From NCBI GenBank assembly GCA_002897115.2, contig BCIH01000004.1, forward strand, positions 229,543-243,147: 13,605 nucleotides of DNA. Reading direction: 5' to 3'. Positions 1-9,435 of this stretch are shown piece by piece; positions within the stretch are counted from its first letter, which is position 1; each line of letters begins with the position of its first letter. The position numbers were made by a program, and so were the translations under genes. Origin of the DNA: Prototheca cutis (Eukaryota; Chlorophyta; Trebouxiophyceae; Chlorellales; Chlorellaceae). Below the pieces are notes generated by a model. The model did not search any database. It saw only the letters and a program-made list of their open reading frames with translations, and was not told the origin of the DNA.

Positions 1-3000
1 GCCAGATAGAACAGTGCGCAGGTATCGGGTTGCCTCGCTGCGGCAAACCGGGCCTTTGCCAGTCGCTCGCCGAGCTCCAGCACTTGACCTCGGTCCCGCA
101 GCCAGAATCCCACGCCCAGTGCTCGCAGCACCTCCCAGCTCGACCCGGCACGGGCCAATCCGGCCTGCGCAGAGGCAAATGAGCCCGTGCGTGGAATGTG
201 CAGCGCTGAGGCACTCGCGCCAGGTTTGTTGTCGGCGCCAGTAGCCAGCTTGGCCAACAACCGTGGCCGCCGGTCCAACATCGCACATGCAGCCTCCAGC
301 AACGGCGCCTCCGTCCCTGCATTGGCATCATTGTTTGTTAGTAGAGGTTGCTTCCTTTGTGCAAGGAATTATTGCACCACAGTTCACTGATAACACCCCC
401 CCACACACAAGCACATGCACACACGTGGGCACACACCTGACACCATCGTCCAGAGCACCGCTTCAGGGACGAGGTTGGTGAGCAATTTGAACGGTCCGAC
501 AGCTGGGCTGGGTGGGTTTGGGGCAGGCTCGCCAGGAGCGCCGTCATTCTCGCCATCATCCACATCACTATCATCGTCTTCCCAAAGGGCCAGAGCTGCA
601 GAGAGAGCGTCAAGGAATGCACCACCGGCCGTGTCCACGGGGGCTGGTGCCGACCCCTCTGCCACTGCAGCTGCGAGGCGTCGGTCCTCGCTGTCAGTTG
701 CTGGGTCCCGGCCTGTTGCTGCGCTCTCCAGCCGCTCCCGGACGCTGGGCGGAAGGATGTCTGTACCGGAGCCGGGCTTTTTCACCCCGCTCAGCCGAGC
801 ACAGCAGGCCAGCCGATTTTCCTTGTAAGTCATCGTGGTGGGCAAGCGATTGACAGCACCGGCACTGGCGGCTGGCAGAGCGCCAGGAAGCTCCCGCTGC
901 AGGACTGCGTCTTCCTGGGGCTCTGGCTTGGAAGAGGAAGCAGTGCTCGCCGCTGCCGGCATCATGTCCCCCATGCCAAATGCCAAAAGATCCAGTATCC
1001 CGGAGTGCAAGCTTGGACCATGTGACTGCTGCTGTTCCGTCGGAGGCGGTGGCGGTGGTGCATGTTCTGCATTTCTCATGATATCGCCCATGCCAAATGC
1101 CGAAAGATCAAGCATGCCTGAGTCAAGGCTCGGAGCTGCCTGTTGCAGCGGCTGTGGCGGTGGCTCCGGTGCGCCCATGATGTCGCCCATGCCGAATGCA
1201 GACAAGTCGAGCATTCCGGCATCGTGGCTTGCCTGTTGTGGCTGCTGCCGCTGCGGTGGGGTCAGTGGCTTGTTTTGAAGGAAATTCTCGGCGGCTGTGT
1301 CGATGGGCCCGGGCGATGCTCCGGTGCCCAGCTCCTCGGTTGGCCTGGCACTAGCACTTGGCACCTGGATTTCTTCTGCCTGGGCCCAAGCAGCCTCCAG
1401 CAGGCTCGCCATGGGCATGTCCCCATCAGCTGTCGGCAATAAGCACTGCAGCACTGCCTCCAACGCGTCCATCGGTGCCGGAGACGCAATAGCATCCCCC
1501 CCCAGATCATCGGAAGCGCGCATTCGATCGTGGATGAGGGACGCTGCGACATGGTGCTGCCCGATCGCCGCCAGCGCTGCCACATTCAGCGTGCTGTGCA
1601 GGGGCAGGCCTCCACACTCACGTGCTGTCAAACTGCATGTTTGATTTATTTTTATTTTTATTTTTTTTGGGGGGGGGGATGGTTTATCACTCAACGCTCT
1701 TATTCAGAAACTCCATCCCATGGGCCGGCAGGCTGTCGGCACTCCTCCCAGCATGCATCATGCAACCCTCCCCCAATTTGCACCTCCAATCGAAATCCCT
1801 ACCCTAGCGCCACTCACCAGCCCAGACTGGCATGGTCCCTGGCCTGCAGGAGACACACCTCGCTCCCCGCTGCGGCAGCGATGATGCCTGGTCCCGCAGG
1901 CGCGAGCGCCTTGATGGGGTACGGGCTGGCAACTGCCGGCTGAGTCAGCACCGCCAGCGGCGTCCACACGGCAGCGTGGCTGGCGGCCTCGGGCCCACTC
2001 ATTGCCGGTTGGCGAGCAAGGACACATACAGCATCGCCCGTCGCTGCAACCAGCGCCGATGCAGCCGCACAGGGCACCCACTGCAGTGCCGAGATCTCCG
2101 AGGTGCTGTGATGAATAGACTTGCTCGGCCCAGCGTTGGGGTTGACGACGATGTCGGGAAGTGTAATGTACAGCGCCTGTTTCTTATGGACGCTACGAGC
2201 AGTCGCCGTCGTCGCTGTCAAAAGCACACCAGCGGCACGATCGTCGCTGCGGGTGCCATCGCCGCAAATGAGAGCGTCGCAATCGCCAGGCATGAGAGAC
2301 GGCCACACTGCGACGCATGGTGGGCAAGCCCTCGACTGCCCGGCCGGCTGGCCGCCGATTACACCAGCAGCACCATACATCACGTCCACTGCCACGGTTG
2401 AAACGGGCCCCGATGACGCCAGCGCAATGGTCCACAGCACAACGAGCACGTGTGTCTCGTCGCTTGAAGCTGTAGAAATCAGGTTGCCTGGGCTTGCGCC
2501 ACCATCCTCCCTTCCGAGCACCGCCCACGCCGTCAACTGGCATGGGCTCCCGGTGGTGGCAACTACTGCATCCGGCACCGTCAGGAGCACTGGCACAGGT
2601 GCAAGGCCAGCGCCCAGGACACGGCAGCCATGCAGCGCCTTTGGCACGCACGTCGGAGTCAGCGCCCAGTGCGGCCGGCGGTGTGCTCCTGGGCTCGTAA
2701 GGCGCCACGCTGCCACAGGCTTGCCACACTCGTCGACCGCCAGGAACAAGACCTCTGGCCCCGCACCAGAGGTGGTGGTGCTGGCACCGGGGCCAGGTGT
2801 ATCTTTGGAATCAGGCACCATCCGCCCGCCTCCATTCACACCGGTGCTCACCCCCTTGAGGAAGAGCACGGGCAGTGCATGCACAGCCCCTATGCGCCGG
2901 CCCACACAGCTTTCGGGCAGCGGGCACAGTGCGGGCGCAGCCCGACCACTCAGCGCCACCGCCTCCCGATCGGTCACCAAGAGCAGCAGGACCTCATGTG

Positions 3001-4654
3001 CCCTGTTTGATGTGTTGCCATGCGAAACACCATGCCCGCGTGCTGCACCGGTGCCTCTGCCTGCATTGCCACTACTCCCACCACCCGCAGCCCCCACACG
3101 GGGCACGTGGAGCAGTGCAAGGGCCTGAACTTTGACCCCAAGGGGTAGCATCGTGTCCCCCGGCCGCATGCGGCGGTCGGGCACCGACCCCGCACGGCCT
3201 GCCTCCCACACCAGCACCGATCCCTTGGCATCTGTGGATGCCAGCTGTCCTGCACTTGATCCGCCGGCCAGCGCGAAGATACCGCAGCCGTGCCCCCGGC
3301 CCGTCGCCTCCCACCATGCCAGAACCGGCAGAACCGCTCGCCTCGACGAGTGCAGCGATGCCGAAGCGTCGGCGGAGCCAGACCAGAGGCCTTGCCATGC
3401 GCTGGCGCCCGACGATGCAGGCGGCCCGCTGTCCAATGGCACCATCCCAAACCGGTGCCCGTGGAGCCGCACCTTGCGAGGGAAATGCAGGCAGGTTTTT
3501 GTCATTCCCGGCCGTTGTTCGATCATCGGGGGCCACTGGTGTGGTCAAGGTGGAAATGATGGTTCTGCCTCCTGTTCCCCCAGTCAGTCGTGCCGTGTTG
3601 TCACCCCTTCCTTCGATTGCCGGGGCCCTCAGATGGCCCCCCCCCCCTCCCCACAACCGCAGCACCGCACCAAGAACAAAGTACCTGGAACGGAGACGCA
3701 AAACCAGAGGCATCCGCTTCTCCAGGCGCTGCCTGAAAACTCGCAGCCGAAACGACCACCTGCAGTGTCGGCGCAACACGCTCGGCCTCCGCGCCCTCTT
3801 CTCGCCGGTACCACGCTGCCAGTTCCAGGTTTCCGCTGGGGGAGCAATGATGCTCCGAGGCAGTCGCCTTCGCACTGCCGCCGCCAGGCGCCGCCTGCCC
3901 ACCCGGCCCCATGCCGCCGCCTTCTTCCGGCCCTCCCGCCGCACCAGTGTCCACCCTTTCCTCAATGACTGTGGGATCGAGGTGCTGGCCCCAGAGGACT
4001 GCCTGTGCTGCGACGGCACACCCCGCGGGTCCCGGCTCGACCATGGAGGGTGTGGGCGCTCCAAGCGCTGCCCAGGAACTCATCGCTGCGGCCTTGAGCC
4101 CCCGCAGCGCATGCACACGCGTCAGCTCACGCGAGCCGCCACTTTCGGCCCGCATCATGCACCGGGAGACAATCCACAGCACGGTATCCCGCGGAGCTGT
4201 CGCCGACGGTGCGAGTCGTGGTGCAGTCACGGAGCTGTTCATCATCGTCCCTGCATCCACAGCACCGTCGTCCAGCGCCAAGCTAGGTACTGTTTCAATC
4301 TCCAGGGCCCAATCAGCGCAAACGGACCCTGGCACACTGCCTTCAGGCGGCTGAACCACCAGGGCCATGCAGAAGAACGAGTCCACTTGGAAAGATGGTG
4401 CCCGAGCAGTCGTCGTGGCTGATTTTGCAATAGCCGAGAGTCCCGTCCCGCTGCTGACGCGGGCAGCCTCACCGGCCATTGCGCCCGCCTGCTTCTTCCC
4501 ACCGCTGCCCACCACGTCTTCAATCGCCTGCACCAGCGCCATCTCCACCCAAATCCGCACTGCGCCATCTGCGCTCGTTTTGTGCGTATATAGGTGGGGG
4601 TGGGTGCATGGGCACCAGCGCCATCTGCGGCCATGATCAACCTCGACCAAACCC

Positions 4655-4693
<39 letters not shown>

Positions 4694-5720
4694 CACAGCA
4701 AGAAACCAGAAACCCTTGTCCTCACCAGTGCCAACGGTTAAAAGAGCCGGATGGTCTTCAACGTCGTCGAGGCCCGAGGCGCCGGGCAGGCCCGGTGCCG
4801 TGAGTTGCTTGGTCAGGAGGTGGCTCCCCCACCGTGCAGCCACGACATGGCAGGGGTGCCGTAGCTTCTCGCGCCGCGGCGGCGCCCCTGGGCCTAGTGG
4901 CGGCCACCAGATTGACACCGCTGGATCGCGGCCGCCCAGGCCCCCACCGGATGCCGACGGTGAACCGCGGCGTGGGCCCGGCGCCAGCACGTGCTGCGGT
5001 TCGGGCGGGGTAACGCTCCAATCGCGGGACAGCTGTCCGCCGCGCATCGTCAGCATTCCCAGCGTGCCGTCTGCAGCCAACAGCAGCAGACCGTCCGCGG
5101 CCGCCGTCCATGCAAACACCACTGCAGTACTGCCGGCGGGGAGATGGTACCGGGCGACGATGGGCACTCTTCCCCTGCCGCCATACCGCTCGTCCCGGTC
5201 TGCAAACCCTCGCAGCGCGGGCCCCAGTTGCAGCACGACAAGCTGCTGGTCTGTCGCCGCCGCGACCAGGCCCGACGGGCCGCCGCCCCAGCACACGACA
5301 CGCACGGGACAGCGGTCAGCGCATACCGGCACCTGCAGCAGTAATGGCAGCGGCCCACCCACACGTTCTGGATTTGCGGACGGTCGCAGTGCCTCCTGCA
5401 TTGTTTGGGGATGAGAGTGGGAAAAGTTGGGACCATCATCAGGCATGCTTCAAGGGTGCCATTTCACTCGAGTCTCGGTGGGAGCAGGCGCAGGGGCCGG
5501 GACAGCAGGGGTGTGGGTGATCCGGGCCTGCACCCCAGTCCCCCACACATCAGGTGGGGATGATACGTACCTCGGGGGAGCAGCACACGGCCAGCCTGCC
5601 GTCCGAGGTACCGTACAGCACAAACACCCTGTCGATGCATTCCTTGATTATGAACGCATGACAGGGGCTCGAGGAAGGAGGCAGGCTGCTCGGCCCGGCC
5701 TCCAGGCCGGACGCTGCCAT
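1..5720 (-). CDS. RAV1: RAV1/DMXL (rabconnectin-3)-like WD-repeat protein, C-terminus cut by window edge
   Basis: Exons on the minus strand: 5571-5720, 4726-5395, 3685-4568, 1818-3472, 437-1632 and 1-316, with matching phases at all five introns; about 1,623 codons are present. RAV1/DMXL proteins are the scaffold of the RAVE complex, which promotes V-ATPase reassembly at endomembranes. Seen here: a divergent N-terminal WD region. The exon 2/3 junction (residues ~273-282) rebuilds TDGAVRIWVE, matching the DMXL 'HDGVxRLWVE' blade. Exon 4 opens with VRLHGHRFG (~569-577), like 'FRYCGHRF' of DMXL, and has a blade STDAKGSVLVWE (~647-658). A second propeller ends near 1119. The 'LPLYHP' helical start appears as LPLHS (~1129). 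The last exon carries the RAV1 C-terminal signature SWEVLRALGVGFWLRD (~1578-1593) followed by an EKxAKAQF-like GERLAKARF. Residues ~1220-1500 are disordered, with a triple motif and an acidic stretch WEDDDSD (~1470). The start ATG at 5720 is inferred; the reading frame stays open upstream of it. Confidence 0.88.
337..343 (-). other. Consensus branch-point sequence of last RAV1 intron
   Basis: The minus strand reads TACTAAC, an exact match to the strong eukaryotic branch-site consensus. The branch adenosine lies about 21 nt upstream of the CAG acceptor (AG at 318-317). The donor at 436-435 is GTGTGT after phase 1, and the acceptor phase agrees. This supports joining the exon ending VLWTMVS to the exon starting TEAPLLEAA. 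Confidence 0.6.
394..436 (-). repeat. TG/G-rich tract directly inside intron 5 of RAV1
   Basis: On the transcript strand the sequence after the 5' splice site alternates TG and ends in a run of seven G. It lies wholly in the 120-bp intron 317-436. Confidence 0.7.
960..1217 (-). repeat. Three copies of a 14-residue motif in the RAV1-like protein
   Basis: Copies lie at 1176-1217 and 1077-1118 (both GMLDLSAFGMGDIM) and at 960-1001 (GILDLLAFGMGDMM). They are separated by proline/glutamine-rich spacers of about 19 and 25 residues. Copies 1 and 2 are identical as protein but differ at eight nucleotides in seven codons, all synonymous. Each copy is preceded by a short acidic or polar pair (DA, DS, HS). 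The motif is hydrophobic with a regular Leu/Phe/Met pattern, typical of a short binding motif inside a disordered region. Its partner is unknown. Confidence 0.85.
1645..1678. repeat. T-rich (ATTTTT) repeat and G10 run in intron 4 of RAV1
   Basis: The plus strand shows repeated T4-8 blocks separated by single A, ending in ten G. On the transcript strand this is C10 followed by A-rich sequence, just upstream of the acceptor at 1634-1633. The intron spans 1633-1817: donor GTGAGT, phase 2 on both sides. Confidence 0.75.
3637..3647. repeat. C11 homopolymer in intron 3 of RAV1 (G-run on transcript)
   Basis: Eleven C on the plus strand, so eleven G on the transcript, about 37 nt inside intron 3473-3684. 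The donor is CAG|GTACTT and the acceptor is AAG|GTG, both phase 0. Joining gives ...SPFQ|VRLHGHRFG, which restores the DMXL-like motif. Confidence 0.75.
4656..4692. repeat. (AC)n microsatellite in intron 2 of RAV1
   Basis: About 18 uninterrupted AC units on the plus strand, read as (TG)n on the transcript, starting about 33 nt after the donor at 4725. The intron is 4569-4725; splicing it out joins LLTVGT to DGAVRIWVE with phase 1 on both sides. Confidence 0.9.
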
Positions 5721-6137
5721 GGGCGCAACCCAAGGTGCCCGGTCAATGGCGACCGCCTGCCCTCCCGAAGCCGCCCTGGAACCTCCTGAAATTCCGCGCC
5801 ATTATATGATTAATAACAAGCAGCGCTTCCAGGACCGGCCTGAAGATTGCAGCAGCGATCGCACGCGATGCACCGGAGGGCTCCACGCCTCGGTTTGCAC
5901 AAGCTTTGGATCACTTTGCCTGCCGCCTTGCGCTCCGTCTCGTCGGCAGCCCTTCAAACCTCCCGAATTTCCATTGACCCTGTGGTCCTTCATAACAACT
6001 CTCGTCACGGGCAAGGATTTTCACATGTAGATGTGTCTTGCCAATGTTTCAGTTTTTTTTCCTATGGCCACGATGTCTGGACTGCCTGCTGGTCCCTGGC
6101 CAGGAACACGTCAGAGTGCCGCAGCCAGGCCGGGTGC
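5721..6137. other. Intergenic spacer between beta-amylase stop and RAV1 start
   Basis: The two minus-strand genes lie head to tail with 417 bp between the amylase stop (6138) and the RAV1 ATG (5720). The right part should hold the amylase 3' UTR; I see neither AATAAA nor TGTAA on the minus strand. The left part should hold the RAV1 promoter. No further coding segment could be supported here. Confidence 0.6.
5801..5806 (-). promoter_or_regulatory. Possible TATA-like element upstream of RAV1
   Basis: The minus strand reads TATAAT inside an AT-rich patch (about 5801-5820) that stands out from GC-rich surroundings. It lies 81 nt upstream of the proposed ATG at 5720, which would leave a 5' leader of roughly 50 nt. 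No transcript data are available. Confidence 0.3.
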
Positions 6138-9100
6138 TCACCGGCCACCGACGACTGCCATGGCTGCCATGAACTTTCTCCAGTGCTCCTGCGCCGCTGG
6201 CTGCATCATCTCCTTTGTCAGCCGCAGGAAGGTGCACGACCGCATGGCCGGAAGCTGCAGCGTAGTTGTGTGTGGGATGGTTTGAGACTCTTGGATTGCA
6301 TGGTAAGAACACAAACAAAAATTGACTTCACGCAGTCCCACCTGCTTTTTCTCACCCTGAACACGGCGGGGCTGGCAGGCTGACTGGCTGTCGGCTGCGG
6401 CGGCTGGGCGACGGCTTGTCCGCCGCTCCCGCCGCCGCGTCTGCCCTGGCTTTCCTCCCACTCGTGCAACGGGCTACCCTTGGCTGCGCAGTTTTGGACG
6501 ATGCGGTCGAGCCCCGCGGCGTCGACACCCATGGGCGCAAAGCACGGCAGCGCGTTCTCACCACCCAGCGGGACCCGCGCCACGGCGGCGGCCTCGCGCA
6601 CCTCGCGCAGCACGCCTTCGGGCCCACACAGCGCGTCCGGGGGGTGCTGCGCGTCGCACATCTCGACGCACGTCAGCGTCGCCGATGCGCCGTGCCGCGC
6701 GCAGAGCGACAGCACCCCGTCGTACGGTCGCGACCCCGGGAGCCAGCACCCGCGGTACCCGGCCGTCAGCTCCGCGGCGTGGCTGGGTGTGTGGTAGTAC
6801 CAGTGCACGCCGGCAATCTTCAGAGACAGTGTCACGGGCCGCCCGCATGGCGTGCAGGCGGCCTCTGATGCCGGCTTGCTGACAACAGGGGAGCACGTTT
6901 CGCACCCCGCGGAAGACGGCCGCCGCAGGCTTATTGTTGACCGAAGGGTCGGAGCGGAGGATGGCGGTGCGCCATGCGCAGTGCTGGCCGGGAAAAGCAG
7001 ACTCGTGGACGGAGCGCCTGCAAGGGGTTCCTGTCCAGGGGCTCCTCCCCCGCCCTCAGCGGGGCCGAGGCCGCCGCTCAGCGTGCCGGAAATGCAGGAA
7101 CGCAATGATGAAAAACTGGGCTGGTGGTGCAGGCGTGCCCGACCAGGGTCAAGAACCAGCTGCGGAACCGGCGGCGGTTCTCCATCCTCATCCCCTACCG
7201 CTTGAGATGCCGCGGCCAGCTCCGATGCGGAGGCCACGCTGCAGCTGCGGCCACCCAGCCAGAGTGACGCGGCTGCGCCAGCCGAGGCGTCGTCCGCCGG
7301 CCCCCGCCCGCCGTGCAACGCCTCCATCGTTTTGCTGCGCCGCAGCGCGAGAGCTGTCAATGCCACGCCGGGCGACGGCGGGCCTGGGGCGCCCGTTGAC
7401 CAGGGTGAGGCCAGAGCCTGCCACGGCAACCGCATGCTGACGCCCTGGTCTGGGTCTGCCGCTGATTCCAGTGCGCTGTCGCCTGGAGGTGGCTGGGCCT
7501 GGTCCCCGGTGGTGCCACCGGCGATGCAGCCACCGGCGGCCGGTGCTCCGGGACCTGTGGGCCAGGTTTGGGCTTCGCCTGACAAGCCGGGCAGAGACAG
7601 CGAGGATCCCATGTGCGACGTCGGCCCCGACCCAGGGCCCCGGACGCCGGTCGAACTCAGAGGCGATGGCACGCTGCAGTCCACGCTCTTGGGGGACAGG
7701 TAGTCGCCGGTGCCGCTGGGTCCAGTGCCACACCCTGAAAGGTACATGTGCAGGTGGACGTTCCATGACCAAGGGGGGGTTGTGCACACCGCATCAGAGT
7801 TTCTGCACCCACGCAGGTGACCCCCCCCCCCCCCCACACACACACACCCAGCCACCCAAAACACATACCGTTGAGGTGCTTGGGTTCATGCCGGACAGTA
7901 AAAACGGCGGTGGCAGCCGACAACAATCGATCACCGTGGTCAATGAGGGCTTGTGAGTACCAGTGCAAAAAAAATTGGCCATACGGCGTCTGCCAGCCGC
8001 CCTGCCAGCCCTGGAAAAACGACGTCTCCTGCACGTGATGGGCAAAGGGTTGTTGGAAAGTGGTGCACGCTTGGGATCAGCAATCACAGGATACGAAAGG
8101 CACCGCGGAAACAGCATCTTCCCTGTGAACACCCCTGCATGGTATACCGGGGCAGGGCGTCGCAACACGCTGCTCTCCCTGCGCCGTCGACCCATCTCCA
8201 CCATGGTCATCCCCGTCAGTAAACACAAAAGAAAGAAGCAAAACAAGCAATCAAGGAAATTCACAGTGCCGGACCTCTGGGTGGGAGTTGTAGTTGCCTG
8301 CGCCAGAGGGCCCCGAGTGACCCCACTCCGGATGGCCTGCCGCCGCCGCCGCCGCGGACAGCGACGCCAGCGCCCGCCGGTCGTAGCATTGAAATTCGCC
8401 GACACCCTGGCATTGGTGAGGGGGCCCGTGTGTGTGCGCGTGTTTTTGGGACAGAATTGCAGAACACAGCGCACAAAGCTTCCTGGAAATGCCGCTGCCA
8501 TGCTCCACCTCCACATCGCAACGCCACCCAGAGCAAACTCTCGAACCGTTGGCAACCAAGCATGCCCCTACCGGGAAGCGCCAGCCGTTTGCTTCAGGGT
8601 AGCTTGGGTACCGCAACTCGCCGCAGGGCCCTGCCCCGATGACGACTTCCTCGACCAGGCTGCCCAGGTCGTCGAGGAACTCGTCGCGAAAGGCACGCAT
8701 GAAGTCCTGGTAGCACTGCATGCCCGACCGCCCGCGCAGCAGGCCCGGCTCAGTCTCTGCAAAGAACGAGACGTACTCGGGGTTGCGGCGCCCCGGACCC
8801 AACCCCCGCGGCCGGTCACAGAAGAAAATGTCCGGGTCGTCGTCCGCGGCTCGCAGGACCCAGACCGGCAGTGGCACGGAGGCGTTGTCGCCGACGTTGC
8901 CGCCGCAGGCGTGGAAGCTCATCACTGCCTGCAGGCGCAGGCCAAGCGCGCGGACCAGCGAGAACAGCTGGCGGTAGCCCGACCAGTCGTAGCGCCGTGG
9001 GGCGCGCTCCACTGCGCCCCACCACACGTCCACCGCCACGCCCGCCACGCCGGAGCCGGCCAGCTCCACCAGCGCTGAGCGGAACCACTCCGAGTGCGCA

Positions 9101-9435
9101 TATCGAAAGTTGCCGTCGGAGGAAACGCAGTCCAGGGGCAACATGACCATCACGGGGACGTTGGAGGGGGCAGTGCCATCTGCAACCCAGCCAGTGCCGG
9201 CTCCAGTCGAAGACCGCATTTGAATCATGGCAGGCGCACCTGTGTGTGGGTCCAGAGGACGGGACAAGGGCTGTCGGACAGGGAGTTTCCCAGAGCGGAT
9301 GTGAGACACCACCTTTGACAGCGCAGCAGCAACCAGACGGACGGGGGCGTGGCAGCTGCCAGCCAGGTTCTGGGCAGTGGACCAAACTCCCTCCGACCAC
9401 GGCTGCCAGGGCGCTCTGTGAACACGCCTGGACAT
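6138..9435 (-). CDS. GH14 beta-amylase with a large internal insertion
   Basis: Exons on the minus strand: 8572-9435, 8275-8406, 7869-8028, 6356-7734 and 6138-6254, giving 883 residues. Beta-amylase releases maltose from non-reducing ends of alpha-1,4-glucan in starch breakdown. Seen: the substrate-pocket strand VDVWWG (135-140), flexible loop CGGNVGD (177-183), catalytic acid Glu273 in GPCGELRYPSYPE, restored GWRFP|GVGEFQCYD at the first splice junction, PE|ETSFF at the second, HAAELTAGY (704-712), inner loop TCVEM (740-744) and catalytic base Glu778 in GENALP. The C-terminal exon gives FLRLTKEM and HWRKFMAAM, as in the family. The usual domain is about 450-500 residues; the excess is mainly a Ser/Pro/Gly/Ala-rich insertion at ~376-685. 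The first ~70 residues are rich in Arg, Ala and Ser with few acids, like an organelle transit peptide. A second candidate start is ATG 9228, which has the better start context. Confidence 0.93.
6766..7734 (-). other. Low-complexity insertion inside the beta-amylase domain
   Basis: This stretch codes for residues ~386-708 of the amylase. The part foreign to the family is ~376-685, lying between SAATAVF and LKIAGVHWYY, which are normally separated by only about seven residues. It is open in frame for some 310 codons and dominated by Ser, Pro, Gly and Ala. It has a basic patch RRSKTMEALHGGR and an acidic patch DEDGE. The intron before it (7735-7868) has a consensus GTATGT donor and a CTTTCAG acceptor with matching phase 1, so the segment begins as exon rather than retained intron. 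I see no known domain in it. Confidence 0.75.
7821..7848. repeat. C15 plus (AC)n tract in intron 3 of beta-amylase
   Basis: Fifteen C followed by about six AC units on the plus strand, read on the transcript as (TG)n then G15, about 20 nt after the GTATGT donor. It lies entirely within the 134-bp intron 7735-7868. Confidence 0.85.

Noticed and set aside
2121..3128. 335-codon plus-strand frame over RAV1 exon 4
   Set aside because: It is a shadow. The minus strand gives the HGHRFG motif, WD blades and phase-matched junctions, while the plus frame is low-information Ser/Thr/Pro-rich sequence.
1..5720. EDC4/VARICOSE-type mRNA-decapping scaffold as the identity of the large WD protein
   Set aside because: Considered because of the WD blades and disordered tail. 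The DMXL-specific DGxxRxWVE blade, CGHRF-like element, LPLxxP-type helical start and the C-terminal WEVLRALGVGFW...AKARF signature fit RAV1/DMXL much better.
6873..7868. Single ~1-kb intron in place of the beta-amylase insertion
   Set aside because: The phase would permit it, but the intervening 310 codons are fully open, have protein-like charged patches, and a much better acceptor (CTTTCAG at 7741-7735) gives a 134-bp intron of normal size. Kept as the main alternative.
8539..8552. GGTTCGA-like tRNA B-box on the minus strand
   Set aside because: It lacks the trailing CC, there is no matching A-box or cloverleaf, and it lies within beta-amylase intron 1 (8407-8571).
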